Both the position numbers and the translations under genes were made by a program. Positions 15,952-23,901 of a DNA stretch of 40,280 bases are shown here, one piece after another. The notes under the pieces are model-generated. The model was not told the DNA's origin. It ran no database searches and saw only the letters and a list, made by a program, of their open reading frames with translations. Numbering within the stretch: the first letter of the stretch is position 1; each line of letters starts with the position of its first letter. The stretch is from NCBI GenBank assembly GCA_036654795.1, contig JAVVRI010000005.1, positions 1 to 40,280 on the forward strand. The letters are read 5' to 3'. The DNA is from JAVVRI01 sp036654795 (GTDB lineage Bacteria; Bacteroidota; Bacteroidia; Bacteroidales; Tannerellaceae).

Positions 15952-17523
15952 TTAGGCTTCTTGTTTCCGCTTATTCATAAGCCAGTTGCGAGCAACAGTG
16001 GGGAAGAGTTCCAACAGAAGCACTTCCTTTTCATTATCAGCTAGGCGCCTGAAACCATATTCTTCCAATACTGGATTCTCCTGCATCGCGTAGGCAGAAG
16101 GGTCGTATGGTGTCTCTTCACGCCTACCCGTCAGCTTGTATCGGAACTCAGGATCGACCGGTATAGGCGTCCGTCCATACTCACCACTGATCAGAGAAAC
16201 AAACTGGTTAGAGGGGTGACTATAGAAGGGGCGACCGTTCACTTCGTCGAGCGCACAGGAAACGGCTTGCGCACCAATAATCTGGCTTGTAGGGGTTACC
16301 AGCGGAGGCAGACCGGCATTCATGCGTACCATAGGCACTAAGGCAAGCGCCCGTTCCAAAATCTCGACAGAATTGACTTGCTTCAATTGTGCCACCATAT
16401 TACTGAACATTCCTCCGGGAATCTCGGCCTTGCGCACCATGTCGTTTGGTTTGGGGAAGTTGAAGTACTCCTCGATGGCGCGACAATAGAGCATCAAGTC
16501 GGCCTCTTTATCCTTGCGCACCGCCTCGATGGCGTCATTAAAGTAACGATCTATCTGTGTTGGCAGTTTGTCAATCAACGGATCGAACGGATTAGGCATC
16601 TTCTCTGCCATATCGAAAACCGAAAGCTCTTTGCGGATAGCGAGCAGTTGCGTATTGATACGAGCAATAGCCTCCATATTAAGATCAAGCTCAATACCCA
16701 GCTTCGTACAGAAGATGTAGATCAGCTCGATTGCCGGTGCGGCAGGCCCTCCGGCAAAGTACCACATATTAGTATCTACAATATCTGCTCCGTGCATAAT
16801 GGCCGAGAGCACCGTAGCCAGTCCATAACCGGGCGTACAGTGTGTATGGAAATCAATCGGTACGTGTAGCTTTTCCTTAAAGAGCTTTACCAGTTCTCCG
16901 GCACGACTCGGCAGGATCAGGCCGCTCATGTCCTTAATGGTAATCATGTCAGCACCGAGCGCCTCCATCTCCAAGGCCTTTGCCAAGAAATATTCATTCG
17001 TAAAGACCTCGTGAGGCAATGGATGTCCCTTCATCGAAGCACGCATACGATCCATCATGCTGAAATGCGGATCAGTCGTAAAACAGACGGCACAGTCGGC
17101 TATGCCTCCGTATTCCTTGACATAACGAATGGTAGACTTCACATTATTCACATCGTTGAGCGCATCAAAAATCCGCATTACATCCAAGCCGGAAGCAATG
17201 GAATTGCGACAAAAACCTTCAATAATCGAATCGGTGTAAGGATTATATCCAAACAGATTGCGTCCTCTGGAGAGTGCCGTCAGCTTGGATGTTTTACCAA
17301 TCACCGCCTTAATCTTCTCAAGCCGCTCCCAAGGATTTTCGTTCAAATAGCGCATAATAGAATCGGGCACCGCCCCACCCCATACTTCCATCGCATAAAA
17401 ACCGGCATCCTTGTAATAAGGTAACACACGGTCTATTTGCTGTTGCGACATCCGTGTCGCAAATGCTGACTGCTGCCCATCTCGAAGCGTCAAGTCGCGA
17501 ATCAATAATTTAGGTACCATCAT
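15952..17523 (-). CDS. Biotin-dependent carboxyltransferase subunit (PycB/OadA type)
   Basis: This 523-residue protein is the carboxyltransferase domain found in pyruvate carboxylase subunit B and the oxaloacetate decarboxylase alpha subunit. Visible signatures are RDLTLRDGQQS at 9-19 (metal-binding Asp), VMRIFDALNDV at about 115-125, the carbamylated-lysine segment ITIKDMSG with Lys197, and the metal ligands His226 and His228 in DFHTHCTPGYG. The C-terminal biotin-acceptor domain with its MKM motif, present in full OadA, is absent. The protein must therefore use a separate biotin carrier, which is not in this window. Pyruvate/oxaloacetate is the likely substrate pair. It has no partner gene here and no clear promoter. 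Confidence 0.88.
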   Translation of the reverse strand: MMVPKLLIRDLTLRDGQQSAFATRMSQQQIDRVLPYYKDAGFYAMEVWGGAVPDSIMRYLNENPWERLEKIKAVIGKTSKLTALSRGRNLFGYNPYTDSIIEGFCRNSIASGLDVMRIFDALNDVNNVKSTIRYVKEYGGIADCAVCFTTDPHFSMMDRMRASMKGHPLPHEVFTNEYFLAKALEMEALGADMITIKDMSGLILPSRAGELVKLFKEKLHVPIDFHTHCTPGYGLATVLSAIMHGADIVDTNMWYFAGGPAAPAIELIYIFCTKLGIELDLNMEAIARINTQLLAIRKELSVFDMAEKMPNPFDPLIDKLPTQIDRYFNDAIEAVRKDKEADLMLYCRAIEEYFNFPKPNDMVRKAEIPGGMFSNMVAQLKQVNSVEILERALALVPMVRMNAGLPPLVTPTSQIIGAQAVSCALDEVNGRPFYSHPSNQFVSLISGEYGRTPIPVDPEFRYKLTGRREETPYDPSAYAMQENPVLEEYGFRRLADNEKEVLLLELFPTVARNWLMNKRKQEA

Positions 17524-17614
17524 TTCGTTTTTTTAATCATTGTATATATAGAAATACTATTTAATAACAATTCTAAACATAGGATAGCACAACAAAAGAA
17601 GTTAATAAAAACAA

Positions 17615-17657
17615 AACAGCCCCTTCCTCATCGTTCTAAGATGAAGCAGGGGCTGTT
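17615..17657 (-). terminator. Rho-independent terminator of the Gfo/Idh-DUF1080 operon
   Basis: The stem AACAGCCCC/GGGGCTGTT (17615-17623 and 17649-17657) has further internal pairing. On the minus strand it is followed by TTTTGTTTTTATT, and it lies 17 bp after the DUF1080 gene stop. Confidence 0.85.
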
Positions 17658-17674
17658 AGTTGATAGATTATACC

Positions 17675-20600
17675 CTACTTCAACTCCTTAATACGAACAT
17701 TACGAAATTTGACGGGCGAGCCATGACCTAAGAAACCAATATGTCCTTTTTTATTGAACAAGCCCGGATGTTCCTTCTTGTCGGCAGTGCCGTTCTTGGT
17801 AGCTTCCTTGATGTCGCCATCCACAATCACAGTACCCTTCAGCGTCACCTTAATGTGGTTGCCGTCTGCTATTACTTCTTGATAGTTCCACTCGCCGGTT
17901 GGTTTAAGGAAACCGCGTTTAGCGGGAATAATGCCATAGACTGAGCCATGATACTGATAGACGTGCAAGTCCTTATAAATAGGATCTTCACTATCCAGAA
18001 TCTGTAGCTCCATGCCGGCATAAGCAGCATCAACACCCATAGGAGTACGGATACCAAGGCCATTGTTTGCGCCCGGCGTCAACTGGAACTCAAAGCGGTA
18101 GACGAAGTTGCCGTACTCGTCCTTCGTATATAAATTACCTCCGAAGCTCTTGCTAGGATCCAAAGAGATCGTTCCGTCCTGCAACGTATAGTCTACGGTA
18201 TTGCCTGTCCAAGCATGCATATTAGTGCCATCGAACAACACCTTGTAACCCTCTTTTACCTCGTCGGCAGAAAGCTGGAAGGGTTCTGTCCGTTCCAATT
18301 CCTTTACATAGATATTGCGGTAATATACTTTGCTGCCATGTGCCTGCAACTCGATCTGCTCGGTAGGGAAGATTGGTAACTTACGGTCCCAATAGTTTTC
18401 CAAAATCACATTATCTACGACCTTCTCACCATTGAGCACAACCGTTACACGGTCGCCAACCATTTTAATATAGAAGCTATTCCACTCGCCCAACTTATTG
18501 TCTGCCACTTTTGAAGGCTTGCTTGCATTCGTCTGGTTGTTGTAAAGTCCGCCTGAGCCAACCTGAGCACCCACTTTTACACGCGATGTATCCCAAATTT
18601 GTACCTGAGGCGTACCACGCAAGTAGAGACCGGCATCGGCCTCAGGGCCGGCGGGGTCGAGCATCCAATCCACATACATTTCGAAGTCGCCATATTGTTT
18701 GTCCGTACAAAGGTTGTCACCCTTTCCACCGAATATCAACATACCGTTCTCTGCCTTCCAATCGCTACGAGCCAATTCGTCCGCCTTCACTTGTGCTTTC
18801 GCCAGCTCAGCCGGTTTCATCTTAGCGCGGGCGATAGGGTTAGCCACCAAGCCCTTCCATCCTGTCAGATCCTTTCCGTTAAAGAGGGATAAAAAGCCTT
18901 CGCCGGCCGGCATTTCGTCCAGCAGCTTCTTAATGGCCTGCTTTTGGTAGCCTGCGTCCGGATTGTTCAACACGTCAATTACCTTATTGAGCAAAGCACG
19001 TACATTTGCTCCGCTATAGCTCGTGTTACCTAGGGCAATATTCATCACGGCATTGGCAGCAGCTTGTTGAAGCGGCTTCTGGTTCAGAAACTCGCCGGCA
19101 TAAAGCAAGCCCAGATAGGTACCCGTCTTCTCAATACGTTTCAGGATTGCTACCTTTTGTGCATCCGTCTTGGCTATTTCCATTGCTTTGCGAAGAGCCA
19201 GCAAACGGTTTTCGCCCGTAAATGAAGGGTTCGACACCAGTTGTACATACGTCGTCAGAGCACGATCAAAGTAGACCGAAGCCGAAGCATCCTGACAGAT
19301 GGCAAACAGTTCGCCTGCTACCTCGATGCCGTCCCAATTCAACAAAGCTTCGAAGGCTGCGTCCTTAGCAGCACCTGTACCTTTTTCGAATCCACTAACG
19401 ATTGTAGCCAACGCACTCTTGTCGCCCGTAGCGGACAACACAAAGTAATAGAGGTGCTTCTTGCTGTCGCCCGCCTGAATCATTCGTTTGCTGATAGCAG
19501 ACACTTGGTCGGCCACCGGAAGCGAGGCGATAGCAGCAATAATTGCTTTCTGAACCGGAGCAACTGCCGAAGCATCCGCCGTTTCCAGCATACCGCAAAG
19601 CAACGTCAAGTCCTTATCAGAAACCACATTCTTTAATGCCGCATAAGCAGCCGTCTTTACCTCAGGAGCACCGCTCTTGATCTGCTCAAGCACCGTATTC
19701 ATGTTTGCCGTGGCCTTGCGCATAGAGAGCAATTCCAATCCGGCAATCTTGCCTGCATCCGTAGCCGAGGCCATGGAACGGGCTACTGCCTGGTCTATAT
19801 CTCCACTAAAGGCAGCAAGGGCATCCTGTCCCAGAAGCATCTCCTGCTTATCCTGACTAGCCAACAAATCGGCTATTACGGGTATCACGTTCTTATTGCC
19901 AATCTTCACCAATGCCCAAACAACAGCTTGTTTCACGTCGAAACTACCCTCCTTCAGTTGATCCAGCATGACTTGCTGCGCCGTCAGGTCGAAACGTATC
20001 TCCAGATTTCGGATTACATCCCGTTGACTGGGGCATTTGCTTTCGCGACCGATCCAGTTCAGAATGTCTACCTTCACTTCGGGCTTGGCTTTGTCCATCA
20101 GCTTCACCAATTCTACATACAACTCCTTGTTGGCAAAGGCCGAAGCATAGGTCAGCGCCGCGTTGCGATACTCTTTGTTGGCATCTTTCACGGCGACAAG
20201 CAGCAATTTGGTGCTGTTCTCTTTATTCGCTGAAAGAAGAATTTGCAGGGCAGCATCGCGTGTCTGCGTACGACCAGCCTTGGTCGCATTCTTCAGCAGA
20301 GTGGCAGCAGCCTTTCCGGCCTCCTTTACTTCTCCTTGTTTAACCATGCGTTTCAGCAAGGCAATGTATGCTTCGTTAGCACCCGTGTTCTCCATCTGGT
20401 AGCCGGTAGCAGCGGCAGCGGCGGAAAGGGCTTTTAGGGAAGCACTCGTACCAACACGACCCAGTGCGTAAAGCACCTCCTTCTGCAAATTGGCATCAGC
20501 CGAGCCCAGCATGCCGATCAGGATAGGCTCTGTGCCTTCCACTTGCGCTTCGCCAATGGCACGTATCACATCCAGCTGCGTTTTCGCATTGCCGGAGCGA

Positions 20601-21121
20601 CGCACCAAGGCACTCTTGAGTACCTGCTTTGCGTCCTTGCTGCCAATGGCCGATAGGGCGGCAGCGGCAGGGGCGCTCAGGCTCTCGTCGTTCAGGTAAG
20701 AAGAGAGGGCGTCGAGGCATTCATCCTGCCCCATCACTTGCAGTTGGCGAATGATGAAGGCCTTTGTCTCGCGCTCAGTCGCTTTGTCGAGTGCTTTCAA
20801 ATAGGCATTGGCTACTGTCAGACGAGCACCCTCCTGCCCTTTGGCCATCACGTAATGCGACAGGCCGCTCAAGGCATATTCCACCTGCGCGTTACTTTCT
20901 TTGCCGGGAGCATTGATCATATCGACCAGCATCATAACGCCCGTTTCTCCGGTGGAGCTAAGGTCATTGATCAGCTTATTGTATTCTGTCTGCTGCTTGG
21001 CAGGCATCTGTGCCAGCACATCTGCTGCCGTAGTGGTGGCCGTACGGTTGGCCGGCGCCTGCGCCATCAGCATCGTTGTGCAGAGTAACAGGCTTGCTAT
21101 TGATATATATACTTTTCTCAT
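17675..21121 (-). CDS. Secreted HEAT-repeat protein with two DUF1080 domains
   Basis: This 1148-residue protein has a signal peptide (MRKVYISIASLLLCTTMLMAQA). A long alpha-helical HEAT-like repeat region follows to about residue 735, with recurring segments such as ALYALGRVGTSASLKAL. Two DUF1080 (3-keto-disaccharide hydrolase-like, concanavalin-fold) domains fill about 742-941 (LSLFNGKDLTGWKGL) and 957-1148 (KVLFDGTNMHAWTGN). DUF1080 proteins in Bacteroidetes act with Gfo/Idh dehydrogenases on 3-keto-glycosides. The neighbouring Gfo/Idh gene, 15 bp upstream, supports a joint role in the periplasm (inference). The length is far above a single-domain DUF1080 protein (about 200-250 residues). 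Which of the two domains is catalytic is not visible. Confidence 0.85.
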   Translation of the reverse strand: MRKVYISIASLLLCTTMLMAQAPANRTATTTAADVLAQMPAKQQTEYNKLINDLSSTGETGVMMLVDMINAPGKESNAQVEYALSGLSHYVMAKGQEGARLTVANAYLKALDKATERETKAFIIRQLQVMGQDECLDALSSYLNDESLSAPAAAALSAIGSKDAKQVLKSALVRRSGNAKTQLDVIRAIGEAQVEGTEPILIGMLGSADANLQKEVLYALGRVGTSASLKALSAAAAATGYQMENTGANEAYIALLKRMVKQGEVKEAGKAAATLLKNATKAGRTQTRDAALQILLSANKENSTKLLLVAVKDANKEYRNAALTYASAFANKELYVELVKLMDKAKPEVKVDILNWIGRESKCPSQRDVIRNLEIRFDLTAQQVMLDQLKEGSFDVKQAVVWALVKIGNKNVIPVIADLLASQDKQEMLLGQDALAAFSGDIDQAVARSMASATDAGKIAGLELLSMRKATANMNTVLEQIKSGAPEVKTAAYAALKNVVSDKDLTLLCGMLETADASAVAPVQKAIIAAIASLPVADQVSAISKRMIQAGDSKKHLYYFVLSATGDKSALATIVSGFEKGTGAAKDAAFEALLNWDGIEVAGELFAICQDASASVYFDRALTTYVQLVSNPSFTGENRLLALRKAMEIAKTDAQKVAILKRIEKTGTYLGLLYAGEFLNQKPLQQAAANAVMNIALGNTSYSGANVRALLNKVIDVLNNPDAGYQKQAIKKLLDEMPAGEGFLSLFNGKDLTGWKGLVANPIARAKMKPAELAKAQVKADELARSDWKAENGMLIFGGKGDNLCTDKQYGDFEMYVDWMLDPAGPEADAGLYLRGTPQVQIWDTSRVKVGAQVGSGGLYNNQTNASKPSKVADNKLGEWNSFYIKMVGDRVTVVLNGEKVVDNVILENYWDRKLPIFPTEQIELQAHGSKVYYRNIYVKELERTEPFQLSADEVKEGYKVLFDGTNMHAWTGNTVDYTLQDGTISLDPSKSFGGNLYTKDEYGNFVYRFEFQLTPGANNGLGIRTPMGVDAAYAGMELQILDSEDPIYKDLHVYQYHGSVYGIIPAKRGFLKPTGEWNYQEVIADGNHIKVTLKGTVIVDGDIKEATKNGTADKKEHPGLFNKKGHIGFLGHGSPVKFRNVRIKELK

Positions 21122-21136
21122 ACTTCAGTTGTGTTT

Positions 21137-22393
21137 TTAGATATTCCAGGGAGCACGCATCGGTTGATCAACCAAACGGTTGGCCGCTTCGTCATTAATA
21201 AATTCAAGTTTCACGGGGTCAAAGTTGAGCGTACGGTTCAAACGCAGTGCCACGGCACCCATGTTTACAATCGTAGCAGAGCGGAATCCGTTCTTCTCAT
21301 TCAACGCAAATGGTTGACGAGTCTTCACGCACTCAACAAAGTCGGTCACCTGTGGCTCCGGCTCCGGGTAATCGGCCAGTTTCTTTTCCCAGTTAGGAAT
21401 ATCGCAAACAAAGTTCTTATATACGTTTCCGTTCGGACCGGAGATGTAAGGGGTGTCCGGGTTACCGAAGTCGCCTCCCCAAAGCACAATCTGGCAACCG
21501 TCTTCGTATGTATAAGTAATCGAGCGCCACGTTCCCACAGCGTCCGGATGTTGTTGCGGGGCATCCACCTCCACTTTGACAGGGCTCGTGTTGTCTTTGC
21601 CCAAGAAATACTGTACGGGGTCAATGTAATGCTGCCCCATGTCGCCCAGTCCGCCGCCATCATAATCCCAGTATCCACGGAAAGTCTGATGTACGCGGTG
21701 CGCATTGTAAGGCTTATAAGGAGCCGGGCCTAACCACATGTCGTAATCCAGTTCAGCCGGAATAGATTCGGGAGCCAAGTGCTCTTTGCCTACCCAATAG
21801 AACTTCCAGTCGAAGCCGGTATGCTTGCTGATCGTCACCTTTAAAGGCCATCCCAACAGACCGCTTTGCACCAACTTCTTGAGTGGCTTCACCGGTGTAC
21901 CCAATCCGTAGAAAGGATCGTTAAAGCGAAACCAAGTATTCAGGCGGAACATACGTCCATATTGCTCGATGGCTTCCTTTACACGTTTGCCTTCTCCAAT
22001 CGTACGAGTCATTGGCTTTTCGCACCAAATGTCTTTTCCTGCCTTGGCGGCCTCTACAGACATAATACCGTGCCAATGGGGAGGCGTGGCAATATGCACA
22101 ATGTCCACATTCTTATCCAGTATCAAATCGCGGAAGTCATGATAAGCAGCAATTTTATCCTTCACGAGCTGTTTGCCCAGTTCCAGATGATTTTTGTCCA
22201 CATCGCACACAGCAACCAAACGGGTGCCGGCGTAGTCCACATGCCCCCGTCCCATTCCTCCGGTTCCTATAATACCTTTTGTCAGTTGGTCACTGGGGGC
22301 TATGAACCCCTGCCCTAAAACGTGGCGCGGCACAATTGTAAAAGCCGCAATCCCTCCTAGGGTCTTGAGAAAATCTCTTCTGTTTGTTCTCAT
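21137..22393 (-). CDS. Gfo/Idh/MocA-family oxidoreductase, exported
   Basis: This 418-residue NAD(P)-dependent sugar dehydrogenase-like protein is read from the ATG giving MRTNRRDFLKTLGG, a twin-arginine-like export signal; a 15-residue longer reading is less likely. The Rossmann fold begins at GIIGTGGMGRGH, a glycine-rich variant, and the conserved EKP motif (WCEKPMTR) is present. The catalytic-type region DMGQHYIDPVQYF and the C-terminal Gfo/Idh_C domain follow. It would carry out oxidoreduction at a sugar carbon in the periplasm, with tightly bound NAD(P) as in other TAT-exported relatives. It is co-transcribed with the DUF1080 protein. Substrate inferred: a glycoside converted to or from a 3-keto form. 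Confidence 0.88.
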   Translation of the reverse strand: MRTNRRDFLKTLGGIAAFTIVPRHVLGQGFIAPSDQLTKGIIGTGGMGRGHVDYAGTRLVAVCDVDKNHLELGKQLVKDKIAAYHDFRDLILDKNVDIVHIATPPHWHGIMSVEAAKAGKDIWCEKPMTRTIGEGKRVKEAIEQYGRMFRLNTWFRFNDPFYGLGTPVKPLKKLVQSGLLGWPLKVTISKHTGFDWKFYWVGKEHLAPESIPAELDYDMWLGPAPYKPYNAHRVHQTFRGYWDYDGGGLGDMGQHYIDPVQYFLGKDNTSPVKVEVDAPQQHPDAVGTWRSITYTYEDGCQIVLWGGDFGNPDTPYISGPNGNVYKNFVCDIPNWEKKLADYPEPEPQVTDFVECVKTRQPFALNEKNGFRSATIVNMGAVALRLNRTLNFDPVKLEFINDEAANRLVDQPMRAPWNI

Positions 22394-22451
22394 AGTATGA
22401 TATATAATTAGACTAATAGTTATTCGATTAACACTCATATTAAGTAGTGGA

Positions 22452-22481
22452 CAAATATAAGTATTATCAATGAGACTACCA
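22452..22481 (-). promoter_or_regulatory. Candidate promoters of the Gfo/Idh operon
   Basis: Two readings overlap. TATATTTG (minus strand of 22452-22459) fits the -7 consensus TAnnTTTG, though no TTTG -33 box is at the right distance. TGGTAGT-CTCA-TTGAT (minus strand of 22466-22481) has sigma-54-like spacing with GG at -24 and TTG at -12, but only partial consensus. Either would start transcription about 50-60 bp before the ATG. Confidence 0.35.
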
Positions 22482-22530
22482 TACTCTCGCCCTATATTTT
22501 GCGTGCACGCATACAGTAGCTTCCTATTTT

Positions 22531-22650
22531 GAATGCTTATTTTTCATAGGACGACAGCTGTCAGCTTATAGACCGACAGCTGTCAGCCTATAAGCCGACA
22601 GTTGTCGGTCTATAAATCGACAACTGTCGGTTTATTAAAAACAAGCATTC
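22531..22650. repeat. Family C four-palindrome array with terminal inverted repeats
   Basis: Four palindromes with cores GACAGCTGTC, GACAGCTGTC, GACAGTTGTC and GACAACTGTC start at 22553, 22575, 22597 and 22619, exactly 22 bp apart. Flanking CC/GG extends several to 14 bp. The array is bounded by near-perfect 14-bp inverted repeats (22531-22544 and 22637-22650, GAATGCTTrTTTTT, one mismatch). Their midpoint, 22590.5, is exactly that of the array. The element lies about 140-260 bp upstream of the Gfo/Idh ATG. The rest of the 22394-22833 gap holds only promoter candidates and the ompA-gene terminator. Confidence 0.75.
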
Positions 22651-22748
22651 AAAGGAGGAAACAATAGCTTACGATCAGATAAGAGAAACCATACAAGGGA
22701 GATATAAACGCATATGAATCAACGCATAAGCTACGAGTAAAAACGAAA

Positions 22749-22785
22749 AAGCTGCCTGCCGGATAAGACATCCAACAGGCAGCTT
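22749..22785 (-). terminator. Rho-independent terminator of the OmpA-lipoprotein gene
   Basis: The inverted repeat AAGCTGCCTG/CAGGCAGCTT (22749-22758 and 22776-22785) is followed on the minus strand by TTTCGTTTTT. It lies about 50 bp after the stop codon of the OmpA-like gene. Confidence 0.85.
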
Positions 22786-22833
22786 CTTTGAATAAGCTTC
22801 GACAGAGCAAACGAATAAAGAATAGCGGGGGAA

Positions 22834-23508
22834 TCAGCGCAAGGTACCTTGCTGAGCTTCCTTTACCATTTTTTCGTTGGCGAGGATCAATATTTCTACG
22901 CGACGGTTCAATGAGCGTCCTTCCGGAGTGCTGTTGTCGGCTACGGGCTGATGTACGCCTTTGCCTTCATAAGCCATTCGGTTGGCGGCTACGCCCTGCA
23001 TCTGCAAGTAATCGTACACACTACGGGCGCGCTTCTCGGAAAGGATCTGGTTATAATCCACCTTTCCGGTATTGTCGGTATGGCCAATAACTTTTATATT
23101 GGTATCCGGATTTGCCTTCAGACTGGTGGCAAAATTGCCCAGTGCATTCATAGACGCATCGCTCAATGTGCTGGAATTGGTAGCATAAAGGATGCCGGAA
23201 TCGAAGGTAATCTTTAACGCTTCGCCATTGTTGACGGTTTCCACCTTCGCCTCAGGCAAAGCGGTTTCGAGTTCCTTCTTTTGTTTATCCATCTTCTTTC
23301 CAATCAGAGCGCCGGCTGTGCCGCCTACTGCAGCACCAATAATAGCACCCAAGGCCGTGTTTCCAGCCAATGCGCCTATACCTGCGCCCACTGCGCCCCC
23401 GGCTCCGACACCAATACCTGTACCCTTTATCGTATTGTTGACTTTACAGCCGGTAAACAGCACGGCGATACAGAGCATACATACGGCAACTAGTTTAATG
23501 TTTTTCAT
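22834..23508 (-). CDS. OmpA-family lipoprotein with glycine-zipper domain
   Basis: This 224-residue protein starts at the ATG giving MKNIKLVAVCMLCIA; an earlier TTG is unlikely. A lipobox (LFTGC, Cys at about 20) predicts an outer-membrane-anchored lipoprotein. A glycine-zipper region at about 30-68 (repeats such as GAGGAVGAGIGALAG) precedes a C-terminal OmpA domain that should bind peptidoglycan (SDASMNALGNFATSL, VIGHTDNTGKVDYN, LSEKRARSVYDYL, RRVEILILANE). This layout is common in small YiaD-like envelope proteins. It follows the acidic protein gene with only 2 bp between them, so the pair is translationally coupled. Confidence 0.92.
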   Translation of the reverse strand: MKNIKLVAVCMLCIAVLFTGCKVNNTIKGTGIGVGAGGAVGAGIGALAGNTALGAIIGAAVGGTAGALIGKKMDKQKKELETALPEAKVETVNNGEALKITFDSGILYATNSSTLSDASMNALGNFATSLKANPDTNIKVIGHTDNTGKVDYNQILSEKRARSVYDYLQMQGVAANRMAYEGKGVHQPVADNSTPEGRSLNRRVEILILANEKMVKEAQQGTLR

Positions 23509-23510
23509 TA

Positions 23511-23837
23511 TCAATCGAACATGTTAATAGAGTCACAATAATCCAGTTCACCTTGCACAATGAAGGCAATCTCTTCGGCTTCGTACTTGCCGACGCCGTC
23601 TTTCTGAGCATTCTTCACTACGTATTTCACTAGCTCTTCTTCATCAATTTCCACATCTTCATCCATTTCCGGATCTTCATTCATGTAACCTTTCGACTCA
23701 TAGAAGTCATAAATAAGATCCACGATATAGTTGATATCGTCATTGCTGAACTTTTCTTTCAGTTCCTGCGGAAGATAGTTCTGGATAAAGGCTACAGAAT
23801 CGTCTTCGTCATAAATCAAATCTTCATTTTCACTCAT
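23511..23837 (-). CDS. Small highly acidic protein, function unknown
   Basis: This 108-residue protein is very rich in Asp and Glu (for example MSENEDLIYDEDDS and NEDPEMDEDVEIDEEELV), with few basic residues and no signal peptide or membrane segment, so it is probably cytoplasmic. A central helical stretch, DINYIVDLIYDFYESKGY, and a closing segment, YEAEEIAFIVQGELDYCD, look structured. I do not recognise a named family. Coding status is supported by the clean ORF, the promoter-like TATCTTTG upstream and tight coupling (2 bp) to the OmpA-like gene. It begins a two-gene operon. Confidence 0.8.
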   Translation of the reverse strand: MSENEDLIYDEDDSVAFIQNYLPQELKEKFSNDDINYIVDLIYDFYESKGYMNEDPEMDEDVEIDEEELVKYVVKNAQKDGVGKYEAEEIAFIVQGELDYCDSINMFD

Positions 23838-23869
23838 AGCTGATCTATTTTAATGTTTGTTTAGTACGG

Positions 23870-23877
23870 CAAAGATA
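23870..23877 (-). promoter_or_regulatory. Candidate -7 element of the acidic protein gene
   Basis: The minus strand reads TATCTTTG, matching TAnnTTTG, 33 bp before the ATG. No convincing -33 box was found at the expected spacing. Confidence 0.45.
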
Positions 23878-23901
23878 ACTATTATTTATTACCGAAAGCT
23901 T

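Noticed and set aside
22531..22650. CRISPR array
   Set aside because: The 22-bp pitch leaves only about 8-12 bp between units and units vary; there are no spacers of usual length and no cas genes. The same applies to the family B arrays.
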